DNA from: Streptomyces sp. SKN60
GTDB lineage: Bacteria; Actinomycetota; Actinomycetes; Streptomycetales; Streptomycetaceae
Length of the DNA: 64,000 bases
NCBI RefSeq assembly: GCF_026236535.1
Contig: NZ_JAHTMW010000019.1
Span: 1 to 64,000, forward strand
Direction of reading: 5' to 3'
The translations under genes and the position numbers were made by a program. The notes under the pieces are model-generated. The model was given only the letters and a program-made list of their open reading frames with translations. It was not told the origin of the DNA and did no database searches. Positions 52,321-61,665 of this stretch are shown here, in pieces (positions within the stretch are counted from its first letter, which is position 1; every line of letters begins with the position of its first letter).

Positions 52321-52387
52321 CCGCACCTCCCCCAGTGCTCCCCGGCGATCCCAACCCGCATACCACTTTAGGCCGTTGCTCTGACAC

Positions 52388-52412
52388 TCCCCCGTCCCCG
52401 AGGGGCACCCCC
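52388..52412 (-). repeat. Third copy of the GGGGG-CC-hairpin-GGGGGAG element
   Basis: On the minus strand it reads GGGGGTGCCCCTCGGGG followed by ACGGGGGAG. Its form matches the inserts at 40139 and 40270. It lies in the 115-base gap between the nuclease-TerD gene and the beta-helix gene and can fold as a hairpin (CCCC-TC-GGGG core). Confidence 0.6.
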
Positions 52413-52435
52413 ACCAGACCCCCGCGCCCAGGCGC

Positions 52436-54517
52436 TCACTCCACCTCGATACCGAAGTCCCCCACCAGTTCCGCGAGCCCGCCCCCGTACCCCTTGCCGC
52501 CAAGGACGAAGTCCCAGTCGCCGCCCGCCCGCCGCCGGAACGACCCCAGAACGAGCGCCGTCTCACCCGGCCGCCCGTCCGACACCACCAAGCGGTCCAA
52601 CTCCGCGCCCGCGTCGTCCCGCAGCACGATCCCCGCGTCCACGAACCCCGCCAGATCCGCGTCCGGGTTCACCTCCGGATCCACCGCGGCCACCAGGACC
52701 AACCGGTCGGCACCCGCCGGCAGCGCGTCGAAACCCACCCGTACCGCCGCCTTGTCCCCCGCGGGCGGTGTCACCATCGCCACCGAACCGTCCACCGTGG
52801 CCGGGTTGTTGAAGAAGACGAACCAGTCGTCGCCGAGCACCCGGCTCCCCGCGCACACCAGCGCGCAGACATCGAGCGCCACCGACCCCGACCACACCAT
52901 CCCGAGCAGGTTGAAGTCCTCGTCCGCCTCCACCGGAGCCCGCACCGGCTCCACCAACGTCGGCGTCGGCACCGGCCCGGACGCCGACGCCGCGTCCCCC
53001 GACCCGAGCCGGCCTCGCAGCCCGTGCTGCCGCAGCAGCTCCACCAGCTCCGTACCCGATATCAGTGTCAGCGGCTTGCCGTTGGCGAAGGCGTACGAGC
53101 CGGGGCCGAACTTCGACGTCGTGACCAGGACCCCCTTGTTCGCCCCGGCGCTCTGCACCGTCCCGAACAGATCCCGCACCGCGCTCGGCGGCACCGTGTT
53201 CCGGTACCGCTTCACCTGCACGATGATCGAACCGCCACTGATCGGATCGGGATCCAACGCCTCCACGTCCACCCCGCCGTCGTTCGACCGCTGCGTCGTC
53301 ACCGCCTGAAGGCCCCGGGACCGGAACAACTCCGCCACCAGACCCTCGAAGGCGATCGGATCCATCGCCAGCAGATCCGGCTCCTCGCCGTCCCCCTGCG
53401 ACACCACCCCTGAGCCTCCCGAGCCCGAGCCCACCTGCTCCGGCAGCAGCAGCGGCTGCACCGCCACCCGCTCGTCGGGCTTCGCCGAGAGCCGCCCCGA
53501 CAGCGCCCCGGTCAGGCACTCCAGCGGGCTGACCAGCTCCAGGTTCAGCTCCTCGAAGGTCCGCCGCTCGACCGCCACCGACGCCACACAGACCCGGCCC
53601 GCCACCCCCGTGGCCGGATCGACGCCCTCCACGAAGCCGTTCAGCGTCACCCGCTCCAACGCCCCGGAGCGATCCGCGGCGAACAGCTCCCGCAGCGCGA
53701 GCAGCACGCTCTGCGCCAGCACCCCCCGGTACAGCGCCCGCCGCTGCGACACCGGCCGCGGGACCTCCTTCTCCTGATCCGTGCTGGGCAGGTACTTGAT
53801 CCCCTTCGCGGCCGGCACCACCTCGTAGCCCGGCAGGTCCCACTCCAGGGCGAGGCCGCGGGACGCCCGGTCGAACGCGGCCGAGACCTGCCGCGGGAAC
53901 CCGTCGGGCCACGCCGTCGACGCGTACAGCACCGCCGAGAAGTACTCGACCACCGTGTCCGGATCGCCGTCCCGCAGCGCCGTCCCGGTCCCCGCGATCC
54001 CGGCGTTGTGCGCCCGGATCTCGGCCAGCCGCGCCGCCGCCCACTCGTCGTACTGCCTCCGGTACGCCGCCAGCTGCTCGACCCGCCGGGCCTCCGCCGC
54101 CTGGGCCGCGTACCAGTCCCGCTCGAACCCGGCCCGGTCCCGGTAGAGGCGCTGGTCCGGCATCGCCACCGGCTCGCCCAGCGGGCCCGGCGCGAACGGC
54201 GCCACCTCCTCCGGCTGCCGCAGCCCCTCCACCGAGAACGGCCGGCTCCGGCAGCCCGCGACCAGCAGCCCCTCCAGGGCCGCCACCCGCTCGTCCAGCT
54301 CCCGGGTCCGCCGCAGCGCGTCCGCGTCCCGGTGCCGCCGGTACTCCGCCCGCTGCTCCCGGTGCATCCGCGCCACATCGCGCTCGTGCGCCCGCAGCGC
54401 CCGCTCGGCGTCCCGCTGCTGCCGCAGCACCGCCTGCTGCCGCCCCTCACGCTCCCGCTGCGCCTGCCGCTGCGCCTCGGCCCAGACCCCGATCAACCCA
54501 CTGGAACGCCGACCCAT
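52436..54517 (-). CDS. Coiled-coil / Mrr-like restriction endonuclease / TerD fusion protein
   Basis: A 693-residue multidomain protein. Residues about 10-95 are an Arg/Gln/Glu-rich coiled coil. A middle region (about 120-370) is uncharacterised. Residues about 380-500 are an Mrr-type nuclease: DPIAFEGLVAELFRSRGLQ, GGVDVEALDPDP and IIVQVKRYRNTVP give the catalytic D ... QxK, then FGPGSYAFANGKPLTLISG. Residues about 540-693 are a TerD domain (DWFVFFNNPATVDGS, GVRVGFDALPAGADR-like, FRRRAGGDWDFVLGGKGY). ATG 54517 starts the coiled coil. Nuclease-TerD fusions belong to the Ter-type stress/defence systems proposed from comparative genomics. Likely targets foreign or damaged DNA. Confidence 0.88.
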   Translation of the reverse strand: MGRRSSGLIGVWAEAQRQAQREREGRQQAVLRQQRDAERALRAHERDVARMHREQRAEYRRHRDADALRRTRELDERVAALEGLLVAGCRSRPFSVEGLRQPEEVAPFAPGPLGEPVAMPDQRLYRDRAGFERDWYAAQAAEARRVEQLAAYRRQYDEWAAARLAEIRAHNAGIAGTGTALRDGDPDTVVEYFSAVLYASTAWPDGFPRQVSAAFDRASRGLALEWDLPGYEVVPAAKGIKYLPSTDQEKEVPRPVSQRRALYRGVLAQSVLLALRELFAADRSGALERVTLNGFVEGVDPATGVAGRVCVASVAVERRTFEELNLELVSPLECLTGALSGRLSAKPDERVAVQPLLLPEQVGSGSGGSGVVSQGDGEEPDLLAMDPIAFEGLVAELFRSRGLQAVTTQRSNDGGVDVEALDPDPISGGSIIVQVKRYRNTVPPSAVRDLFGTVQSAGANKGVLVTTSKFGPGSYAFANGKPLTLISGTELVELLRQHGLRGRLGSGDAASASGPVPTPTLVEPVRAPVEADEDFNLLGMVWSGSVALDVCALVCAGSRVLGDDWFVFFNNPATVDGSVAMVTPPAGDKAAVRVGFDALPAGADRLVLVAAVDPEVNPDADLAGFVDAGIVLRDDAGAELDRLVVSDGRPGETALVLGSFRRRAGGDWDFVLGGKGYGGGLAELVGDFGIEVE

Positions 54518-54572
54518 CCGCCGCACCCCTCCCCGGTGACACCCTGCGCGCATCCGCCCCCGTAACGCACAA

Positions 54573-54602
54573 GTGTCCCGGACCCTGAGGGGTCCGGGAC
54601 AC
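54573..54602 (-). terminator. Terminator of tRNA-Thr
   Basis: A perfect 13-bp stem (GTGTCCCGGACCC with its complement) and loop TGAG, 12 bases past the 3' end of the tRNA on the minus strand. It also separates the tRNA from the nuclease-TerD gene. Confidence 0.9.
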
Positions 54603-54613
54603 GAGACAGACAG

Positions 54614-54687
54614 AGCCCCCTGTCGGGTTCGAACCGACGACCCCCGCTTTACAAGAGCGGTGCTCTGGCCAGCTGAGCTAAGGAGGC
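54614..54687 (-). tRNA. tRNA-Thr (anticodon TGT)
   Basis: A 74-base cloverleaf on the minus strand. The acceptor arm GCCTCCT pairs with AGGGGGC (one G-T), the D arm is AGCTCAGCTGGCCAGAGC, the anticodon stem-loop ACCGCTCTTGTAAAGCGG has TGT at positions 34-36, and the T arm is GTCGGTTCGAACCCGAC. The CCA end is not encoded. It reads ACA codons, rare in this genome. Confidence 0.95.
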
Positions 54688-54796
54688 AGCGAGTGCAGTG
54701 TAACGAACCGCCGCCCGCCCCTGGTCGGAAATCTCACGTCCCCCGGACTGCTGACAGATCGGGCATCGCCAGGTAGCGTCACCCGGAGTTCACCCA

Positions 54797-54812
54797 GGTG
54801 GACTACACCACA
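54797..54812 (+). promoter_or_regulatory. dre-like sequence upstream of msiK
   Basis: GGTGGACTACACCACA matches the DasR consensus at 12 of 16 positions, weaker than the two sites near nagK. It ends 56 bases before the msiK start. DasR control of the shared sugar-ABC ATPase would be logical, but this site alone is not strong evidence. Confidence 0.4.
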
Positions 54813-54833
54813 TCCTTCCTTTACTCGGATCGT

Positions 54834-54851
54834 CCGGCACGTTCCTGCCGG
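54834..54851 (+). promoter_or_regulatory. Small hairpin in the msiK leader, possible part of the msiK RNA motif
   Basis: CCGGCA and TGCCGG pair around the loop CGTTCC, directly before TGAAGGGA, the ribosome site. A structured RNA (msiK motif) has been reported upstream of msiK genes in Actinobacteria. I recognise only this hairpin and cannot confirm the full motif. Confidence 0.45.
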
Positions 54852-54868
54852 TGAAGGGACACATCACC

Positions 54869-55966
<1,098 letters not shown>

Positions 55967-56008
55967 CGCCCCGCCCCGCCCCCACGCGCCCTCTCCAGGC
56001 CGCTCCTG

Positions 56009-56042
56009 ACGGCCCCGTTCCCGCTTGCGGGTGCGGGGCCGT
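56009..56042 (+). terminator. Terminator after msiK
   Basis: Outer stem ACGGCCCCG / CGGGGCCGT with an inner CCCGC / GCGGG stem, 42 bases beyond the msiK stop. A two-stage hairpin without a U tract. Confidence 0.85.
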
Positions 56043-56215
56043 TGGCGTACAGGAGGCATGAAACCCGAAGTCGGCGAAAACCCCGGCAGAACTGGGCAAT
56101 CGGGCACCCGCCACCACCTCGGCGTCAACACGGGATTCGAAAAGGCGCCTCGAACCGTCCCTCGCGAGAGTGACTAAATGTCGCCAATTCACTACTGGCC
56201 GCTACGCTCACCTGC

Positions 56216-56629
56216 GTGACGCACACTGCCCGCCGTATCGGCCGAACTCTCGCCCTCGTCCTGCCCGTCGTCCTGGTGCTCTCCGGAACGCTCGCGGTGT
56301 CCGCCGTTCCGTGGGTCGGCCATGGCTCCGGGACCCAGATGCTGACCGCGTCGTCCACGGACGTCTCCACCCGGGCCAAGTCCCGTGCCCCGCAGGACGT
56401 TCTCCGCGACAAGCTCCTCGCAGAGCTCCAGGAGAAGGACCCCGCGGTCGCCCTGACCCACCTGCAGCGCGAGGTGGAGAACCGCCCGTCGCTCGCCAAG
56501 CACTGCATGTCGATCGCCCGCTCGCTCGGCACCGCCGCCGTCCAGCGCTACGGCCCGACCAAGGCCCAGACGTTCTCCCGCCCGGTCTGCGACACGTCCT
56601 TCGCCTACGGCGTCATGCACGCGAGCTGA
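56216..56629 (+). CDS. Small secreted or membrane-anchored protein of unknown function
   Basis: A 137-residue protein. GTG 56216 begins THTARRIGRTLALVLPVVLVL, a signal peptide or anchor to about residue 32. The rest is helical with two Cys (KHCMSIARSLG and RPVCDTSFAYG) in a CMSIARSLGTAAVQRYG-like segment. It resembles small conserved Streptomyces exported proteins, and no function is known. It is followed 30 bases on by the nucleotidyltransferase gene, probably in one unit. Confidence 0.75.
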   Translation: MTHTARRIGRTLALVLPVVLVLSGTLAVSAVPWVGHGSGTQMLTASSTDVSTRAKSRAPQDVLRDKLLAELQEKDPAVALTHLQREVENRPSLAKHCMSIARSLGTAAVQRYGPTKAQTFSRPVCDTSFAYGVMHAS

Positions 56630-56659
56630 GCGGGGCCCGGTCCGCATATCGTTCCGGGT

Positions 56660-57373
56660 ATGAACTCCTCCCCGACGCAGGCCGTGGTCCTGGCGGGCGG
56701 CCAGGGCTCGCGGCTCCGCCCGTACACCGATGACCGCCCCAAGCCGATGGTCGAGATCCCGGGCACCGGGACCCCGATCATCGGCCATCAGCTGTCCTGG
56801 CTCGCCGCCGAGGGAGTCACCGACGCCGTCGTGTCCTGCGGCCATCTCGCCGAGGTGCTCCAGGAGTGGCTGGAGACCGCCGAGCTGCCGCTGAAGGTGA
56901 CCACGGTCGTCGAGTCCGAGCCGCTGGGCCGTGGCGGCGGCCTCAAGTACGCCGCCGCGCACCTGCCCGACCCCGACCGCCCCTGGTACGCCACCAACGG
57001 CGACATCTGGACCCGCTTCTCGCTGCGCGAGATGGCCGAGTTCCACGCCGAGCGCGACGCCACCGCGACCCTCGCCCTGGCCCGGCCGCGCATCCCCTGG
57101 GGCGCCGTCGAGACCGACGCCTTCGGGCACATCACCGACTTCATCGAGGCGCCGCCGTCGCCGTACCTCATCAACGCCGGCGTGTACGTCTTCTCCCCCG
57201 CCTTCACCGGCCTCCTGCCGGACCGCGGCGACCACGAGCGCACCACCTTCCCCCGGCTGGCCCGTGAGCGGCGCCTGGCCGGTTTCCCGCTGCCCCAGGG
57301 GGCGTACTGGCGGGCCATCGACACCGCGAAGGACCTCACGGAGGCGGCCAAGGAGCTCGCCGCGCAGGCCTGA
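56660..57373 (+). CDS. Sugar-phosphate nucleotidyltransferase family protein
   Basis: A 237-residue nucleotidyltransferase. VVLAGGQGSRLRPYTDDRPKPMVEI is the signature nucleotide-binding loop with the conserved Lys. It also has GRGGGLKYAAAHL, YATNGDIWTRF (metal-binding Asp) and YLINAGVYVFSPAF. The length and absence of a C-terminal beta-helix match the small mannose-1-phosphate guanylyltransferase / glucose-1-phosphate thymidylyltransferase-like group. The sugar is not determined. A strong terminator follows. Confidence 0.9.
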   Translation: MNSSPTQAVVLAGGQGSRLRPYTDDRPKPMVEIPGTGTPIIGHQLSWLAAEGVTDAVVSCGHLAEVLQEWLETAELPLKVTTVVESEPLGRGGGLKYAAAHLPDPDRPWYATNGDIWTRFSLREMAEFHAERDATATLALARPRIPWGAVETDAFGHITDFIEAPPSPYLINAGVYVFSPAFTGLLPDRGDHERTTFPRLARERRLAGFPLPQGAYWRAIDTAKDLTEAAKELAAQA

Positions 57374-57400
57374 GCCCTCCGCCTGAATCCTGAGGGCATA

Positions 57401-57442
57401 CGAGAGGGGCTGCACCACGCGTTCGTGGTGCAGCCCCTCTCG
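57401..57442. terminator. Bidirectional terminator between convergent genes
   Basis: A perfect 19-bp stem (57401-57419 with 57424-57442) and loop CGTT, between the nucleotidyltransferase gene and the DoxX-type gene, which converge on it. Confidence 0.93.
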
Positions 57443-57456
57443 CTTGGCCGGATCCG

Positions 57457-59007
57457 TCAGCCCAGCAGGCCGCCGATCGGGTTCCGCGCCCCGCCCGAGG
57501 TCGAGCCGCCGTCCGACGAGCCGCCGCCCGTGCTGCTGCCGCTCGTCGGGGTGCCGCTGGTGCCGCCGGAGGTGGAGTCCGAGGACGACGAGCTCGGCGA
57601 GGTCGTACGCGTCTGGCTCGGGCTCCGCGTGGTGGTCGAGGCGCTCGGGCTGCGCTGCTGCGTGCGGGTCGACTCGCGCGCCGACTCCGACGGGGTGGCC
57701 TCCTTCGTCGGCTCCTTGGTGCCGGCCGCCCCGCTGGTCGCCGTGGGGCGCGGGCTCTTGGTGGCCGTACGGGACGGGGTGGTCGTGCCCGGCTCGGCCG
57801 GCAGCGGCTCGCCCGGCAGGTGGTTGACCGGGTCCTCGTTCGGCCCGGGCACCGTGACCATGGTGGTCGAGCGCACCGCGCCGCCCAGCATCGAGCCGAT
57901 GAGCAGGGTGAGGCCGACGACCACGGCGGCGACGACGGTGCCGCGGCGCAGCACCCGGCGGCGCAGCTCCCACAGTTCGGAGCGCGGGCCGAGGGTCCGC
58001 CAGGCCTCGCCGGCGAGGCGGCCGTCGACCGAGTAGACGGGGGCGCCGGCGATGATCAGCGGCGACCAGGCGGCCAGGTAGATGATGTCGGCCGAGTCGT
58101 AGACCGGGACGGTCTTCCAGCTGACGGTCAGCAGGAGGGCGGCGGAGAGCAGGCCGCCGACGACGGCGGCGACGCGCTGCCACAGGCCGAGGACCGTGAG
58201 GACGCCGACGACGACCTGGAGGAAGGCGACGGTGAGGCCGGCGCCGACCGGGTGCTGGAGGGCGAAGTCGCGCAGCGGCTCGGCCAGCGCCCAGGGGTGC
58301 AGCGAGTTCAGCCACTTGACCATGGAGCCGCGCTCGCCGCCGTCGAAGTAGACGGGGTCGCAGAGCTTGCCCATGCCCGCGTAGATGGAGATGAAGCCGA
58401 GGAAGACCCGGAGCGGGAGGAGCACGACCCCGAGGTTCATCCGGCGGCCGGGGTAGTAGGCGTGCCGGACCGCGTCCGCGCCGTGCCGGTGGGCGCCGCG
58501 GGCGTCCGGGTCGGCGCCCTGGTCCGCGTACCCGTCGGGCCCGAGCTCGTACACCTCGTCGTACGCCCCCTCCGCGCGCCGCATCGGCGGCAGCAGTGGG
58601 GCGGCGGGGCCGGACGGCACGACCGGGGTGGGCATCGTGTCGGTGATGCGCGGGATGGTCTGGGTGGTCGGCTCCAGGGTGGAGACGCCGCCCGGCCGGT
58701 CGGGGTCGGCGGAGGCGCGGACGGCCTGCAGCAGTCCGGTCGCGCCGGGGGCCGACTTGCCGGTCCAGACGACGGGCCGGCGGCGGCCCGCGGCGCCGCC
58801 GGCGGCGACACCGGTCATCCCGGCGGCTCCGGCGAGCGCCGCGAGACGGGGGTTCGCGGCGAACTTCGGCTGGCCGGCCGCCGCGAGCCGCACACGGAAG
58901 CTGGCGTGGTTCACGATCACCTGGGCGGGATCGGAATCCACCTTGACCATGCTCAGCGCGGGCTGATCGTCGAACCCCGGCCGGGGCGTTCTGGTGTCCA
59001 CACTCAT
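57457..59007 (-). CDS. DoxX-family integral membrane protein with long disordered ends
   Basis: A 516-residue protein. The N-terminal 190 residues are soluble and low in predicted structure (LPPMRRAEGAYDEVYELGPDG). The DoxX core follows (about 192-345) with four membrane helices, GVVLLPLRVFLGFISIYAGMGKL at its start and YLAAWSPLIIAGAPVYSVDG. After a further helix (TVVAAVVVGLTLLIGSML) the last 130 residues are Ser/Thr/Gly/Pro-rich, probably extracytoplasmic. DoxX proteins are linked to redox and thiol homeostasis in actinobacteria. ATG 59007 starts MSVDTRTPRPG. Confidence 0.85.
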   Translation of the reverse strand: MSVDTRTPRPGFDDQPALSMVKVDSDPAQVIVNHASFRVRLAAAGQPKFAANPRLAALAGAAGMTGVAAGGAAGRRRPVVWTGKSAPGATGLLQAVRASADPDRPGGVSTLEPTTQTIPRITDTMPTPVVPSGPAAPLLPPMRRAEGAYDEVYELGPDGYADQGADPDARGAHRHGADAVRHAYYPGRRMNLGVVLLPLRVFLGFISIYAGMGKLCDPVYFDGGERGSMVKWLNSLHPWALAEPLRDFALQHPVGAGLTVAFLQVVVGVLTVLGLWQRVAAVVGGLLSAALLLTVSWKTVPVYDSADIIYLAAWSPLIIAGAPVYSVDGRLAGEAWRTLGPRSELWELRRRVLRRGTVVAAVVVGLTLLIGSMLGGAVRSTTMVTVPGPNEDPVNHLPGEPLPAEPGTTTPSRTATKSPRPTATSGAAGTKEPTKEATPSESARESTRTQQRSPSASTTTRSPSQTRTTSPSSSSSDSTSGGTSGTPTSGSSTGGGSSDGGSTSGGARNPIGGLLG

Positions 59008-59102
59008 CTAACCGAGTGACGCGCGGTTAGGACACTGCCTTGACGGCCCCGAAATGTCCGAGGCCCGTCAAGATCACGGCCGGGGGGATTAACTCGTTCG
59101 GG

Positions 59103-60059
59103 TCAGCCCATGCGGCGGCGCGCCGCCTCGTACAGCACCACGCCCGCGGCCACACCGGCGTTCAGCGACTCGGCGCCGCCGGGCATCGGGATGCGGACGA
59201 GGAAGTCGCAGGTCTCGCCGACGAGGCGGGACAGGCCCTTGCCCTCGGAGCCGACCACGATGACGACCGGGCCGGAGAGCGCCTCCAGCTCGTGCACCTC
59301 GGTGTCGCCGTCCGCCGACAGGCCGACGACGGTGAGCCCGGCCTTCTGGTACTGCTCCAGGCAGCGGGTCAGGTTGGTGGCGCGGGCCACCGGGGTGCGG
59401 GCGGCGGTGCCGGCCGAGGTCTTCCAGGCGCCCGCGGTCATGCCGGCCGCGCGCCGCTCGGGCACGACCACGCCGTGGCCGCCGAACGCGGAGACGGAAC
59501 GGACGACGGCGCCGAGGTTGCGCGGGTCGGTGACGCCGTCGAGGGCCACGATCAGCGGGTCCTCGTGGTCGTCGTAGGCCGCCTCGGCGAGGTCCTCGGG
59601 GTGCGCGTACTCGTACGGCGGGACCTGGAGGACGAGGCCCTGGTGGTTCAGGCCGTTGGTCATCCGGTCGAGCTCGGGGCGCGGCGCCTCCATGATGTTG
59701 ATGTTGCCGCGGCCGGTGGCGAGGTTCAGGGCCTCGCGCACGCGCTCGTCGTTGTCGATGAACTGCTGCACGTAGAGCGTGGTGGCGGGCACGCCGTCGC
59801 GCAGCGCCTCGAAGACCGGGTTACGGCCGACGACCATCTCCGACTGGCCCTTGCCGCCGCGGCGGGCGACGGGCTTGCGCTTGGCCGCGTTCCGGGCCAT
59901 CGCGTTGGAGACGCGGTACGCCTTGTGGCCCTTGCGGTTCTCGGCCTTGGGCGTCGGGCCCTTGCCTTCGAGGCCCTTGCGCCGCTGGCCACCGCTGCCG
60001 ACCGTCGCGCCCTTCTTGTTGGACGTACGACGTCCCCTGCGCTGACTGTTCCCGGCCAT
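59103..60059 (-). CDS. rlmB: 23S rRNA 2'-O-methyltransferase, RlmB/TrmH family
   Basis: A 318-residue SPOUT methyltransferase. A basic N-terminal extension (RRGRRTSNKKGATVG and KAYRVSNAMARNAAKRKP, to about 70) precedes the substrate-binding domain (MVVGRNPVFEALRDGVPATTLY). The SPOUT knot follows: ALDGVTDPRNLGAVVRSVSAFGG, VVIVVGSEGKGLSRLV, IPMPGGAESLNAGVAAGVVLYE. It probably methylates the 23S rRNA equivalent of G2251, but Streptomyces members of this family also include thiostrepton-type rRNA methylases. ATG 60059. It follows cysS by about 106 bases on the same strand. Confidence 0.9.
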   Translation of the reverse strand: MAGNSQRRGRRTSNKKGATVGSGGQRRKGLEGKGPTPKAENRKGHKAYRVSNAMARNAAKRKPVARRGGKGQSEMVVGRNPVFEALRDGVPATTLYVQQFIDNDERVREALNLATGRGNINIMEAPRPELDRMTNGLNHQGLVLQVPPYEYAHPEDLAEAAYDDHEDPLIVALDGVTDPRNLGAVVRSVSAFGGHGVVVPERRAAGMTAGAWKTSAGTAARTPVARATNLTRCLEQYQKAGLTVVGLSADGDTEVHELEALSGPVVIVVGSEGKGLSRLVGETCDFLVRIPMPGGAESLNAGVAAGVVLYEAARRRMG

Positions 60060-60165
60060 GACTACTACCTGTTTCCTCTGCCTGCTGCGTACGAAGTCTG
60101 TATGTGAAGTGTGCCGCCAAGTGAAGTGTGCCGCCCGGAGCCCCGGACGGCACACTCTCTCGGTT

Positions 60166-61569
60166 CTAGCGGCCGGTGACCGACCAGCGCGGGCCGTCCG
60201 GGCTGTCCTCGATGACCAGGCCGGACTGCGTCAGCTGGTCGCGGATGGCGTCCGCGGTCGCCCAGTCCTTGCGCGCCCGCGCCGCCTCGCGCTGGTCGAG
60301 CACGAGCCGTACGAGGGTGTCGACGACGCCGTGCAGCTCCTCGCCGCGGTCGGACTCGTCGGCCCAGTGCGGGTCGAGCGGGTCCAGGCCGAGGACGCCG
60401 AGCATGGCGCGCACCTCGGCGAGCCGGGCGATGGCCTCGTCCTTGTCGTCGGCGGCCAGGGCGCTGTTGCCCTGGCGGACGGTGGTGTGGATGATCGCGA
60501 GCGCGTGCGGCACGCCCAGGTCGTCGTCCATGGCCTCGGCGAAGGCCGGCGGCACCTCGGCGGCGGGGGCGACGGGCGCCCCGGCCTTCTCGGTGGCGCG
60601 CTGCACGAAGCCCTCGATGCGCCCGAAGGCGGCCTCGGCCTCGCGCAGGGACTCCTCGCTGTACTCGATCATCGAGCGGTAGTGCGGGGTGCCCAGGTAG
60701 TAGCGCAGGACGATCGGGCGCCAGTTCTTCACCATCTCGGAGACGAGGACGCTGTTGCCCAGCGACTTCGACATCTTCTCGCCGCTCATGGTGACCCAGG
60801 CGTTGTGCACCCAGTAGTGCGCGAAGTCGTCGCCGAAGGCCTTGGCCTGGGCGATCTCGTTCTCGTGGTGCGGGAAGATCAGGTCGAGGCCGCCGCCGTG
60901 GATGTCGAAGGCGGAGCCCAGGTACTTGTGGGCCATCGCCGAGCACTCCAGGTGCCAGCCGGGCCGGCCGCGGCCCCACGGGGTCTCCCAGTCGGGCTCA
61001 CCCGGCTTGGTCGCCTTCCACATGGCGAAGTCGCGCGGGTCGCGCTTGCCGGTGATGCCCTCCTCGGCGGGCTGGCGCAGGTCGTCGATGTCCTGGTTCG
61101 ACAGCTGCAGGTAGCCGGGGAAGGAGCGCACGTCGAAGTAGACGCTGCCGTCGGCCTCGTAGGCGTGGCCGCGCTCGATGAGGCCGCGCATCATCTCGAC
61201 CATCTCGGTGACGTGGCCGGTGGCGCGCGGCTCGTAGGTGGGCGGCAGGCAGCCGAGGGCCTTGTAGCCGTCGTTGAACGCGCGCTCGTTCTCGTAGCCG
61301 ATGGACCACCAGGGGCGGCCCTGCTCGGCGCCCTTGGTGATGATCTTGTCGTCGATGTCGGTGACGTTGCGGATGAACGTGACGTCGTAGCCGCGGTAGT
61401 CGAACCAGCGGCGCATGATGTCGAAGTTCAGGCCCGAGCGGATGTGCCCGATGTGCGGGGCGGCCTGCACGGTCGCGCCACAGAGGTAGATCGAGACGCA
61501 GCCCGGCTTGATCGGGGTGAAGTCACGGATCTGCCGGGCGCTGGTGTCGTACAGGCGAATAGTCACCAC
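60166..61569 (-). CDS. cysS: Cysteinyl-tRNA synthetase
   Basis: A 467-residue class I synthetase. The Cys zinc ligand is in CVSIYLCGATVQ, the HIGH motif is APHIGHIRSGL near residue 38, and KMSKS is SGEKMSKSLGNS near 267. Other conserved parts are WHLECSAM and GLDLIFPHHENEIAQ. The start is either GTG of a GTG-GTG pair (61569 or 61566). It follows ispF on the same strand with a 97-base gap containing a hairpin. Confidence 0.97.
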   Translation of the reverse strand: MVTIRLYDTSARQIRDFTPIKPGCVSIYLCGATVQAAPHIGHIRSGLNFDIMRRWFDYRGYDVTFIRNVTDIDDKIITKGAEQGRPWWSIGYENERAFNDGYKALGCLPPTYEPRATGHVTEMVEMMRGLIERGHAYEADGSVYFDVRSFPGYLQLSNQDIDDLRQPAEEGITGKRDPRDFAMWKATKPGEPDWETPWGRGRPGWHLECSAMAHKYLGSAFDIHGGGLDLIFPHHENEIAQAKAFGDDFAHYWVHNAWVTMSGEKMSKSLGNSVLVSEMVKNWRPIVLRYYLGTPHYRSMIEYSEESLREAEAAFGRIEGFVQRATEKAGAPVAPAAEVPPAFAEAMDDDLGVPHALAIIHTTVRQGNSALAADDKDEAIARLAEVRAMLGVLGLDPLDPHWADESDRGEELHGVVDTLVRLVLDQREAARARKDWATADAIRDQLTQSGLVIEDSPDGPRWSVTGR

Positions 61570-61596
61570 ACCAGGGTAGTGGGCGGGGGGCAGTGC

Positions 61597-61621
61597 CCCG
61601 CGACCCCTTCGGGATCGCGGG
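61597..61621 (-). terminator. Weak hairpin between ispF and cysS
   Basis: CCCGCGACCC and GGGATCGCGGG pair around CTTC with one bulged base. It lies between the ispF stop and the cysS start and may be a terminator or attenuator. Confidence 0.5.
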
Positions 61622-61665
61622 TGACGATTTTCGCCGCCTGGGCTCTGCCCCGGGCTTTACGGGGA

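Noticed and set aside
54614..54687. Integration site of a mobile element at the tRNA-Thr 3' end
   Set aside because: No repeat of the tRNA 3' end and no integrase gene were seen within the flanking 10 kb, so the conflict cluster cannot be called a tRNA-integrated island from this sequence.
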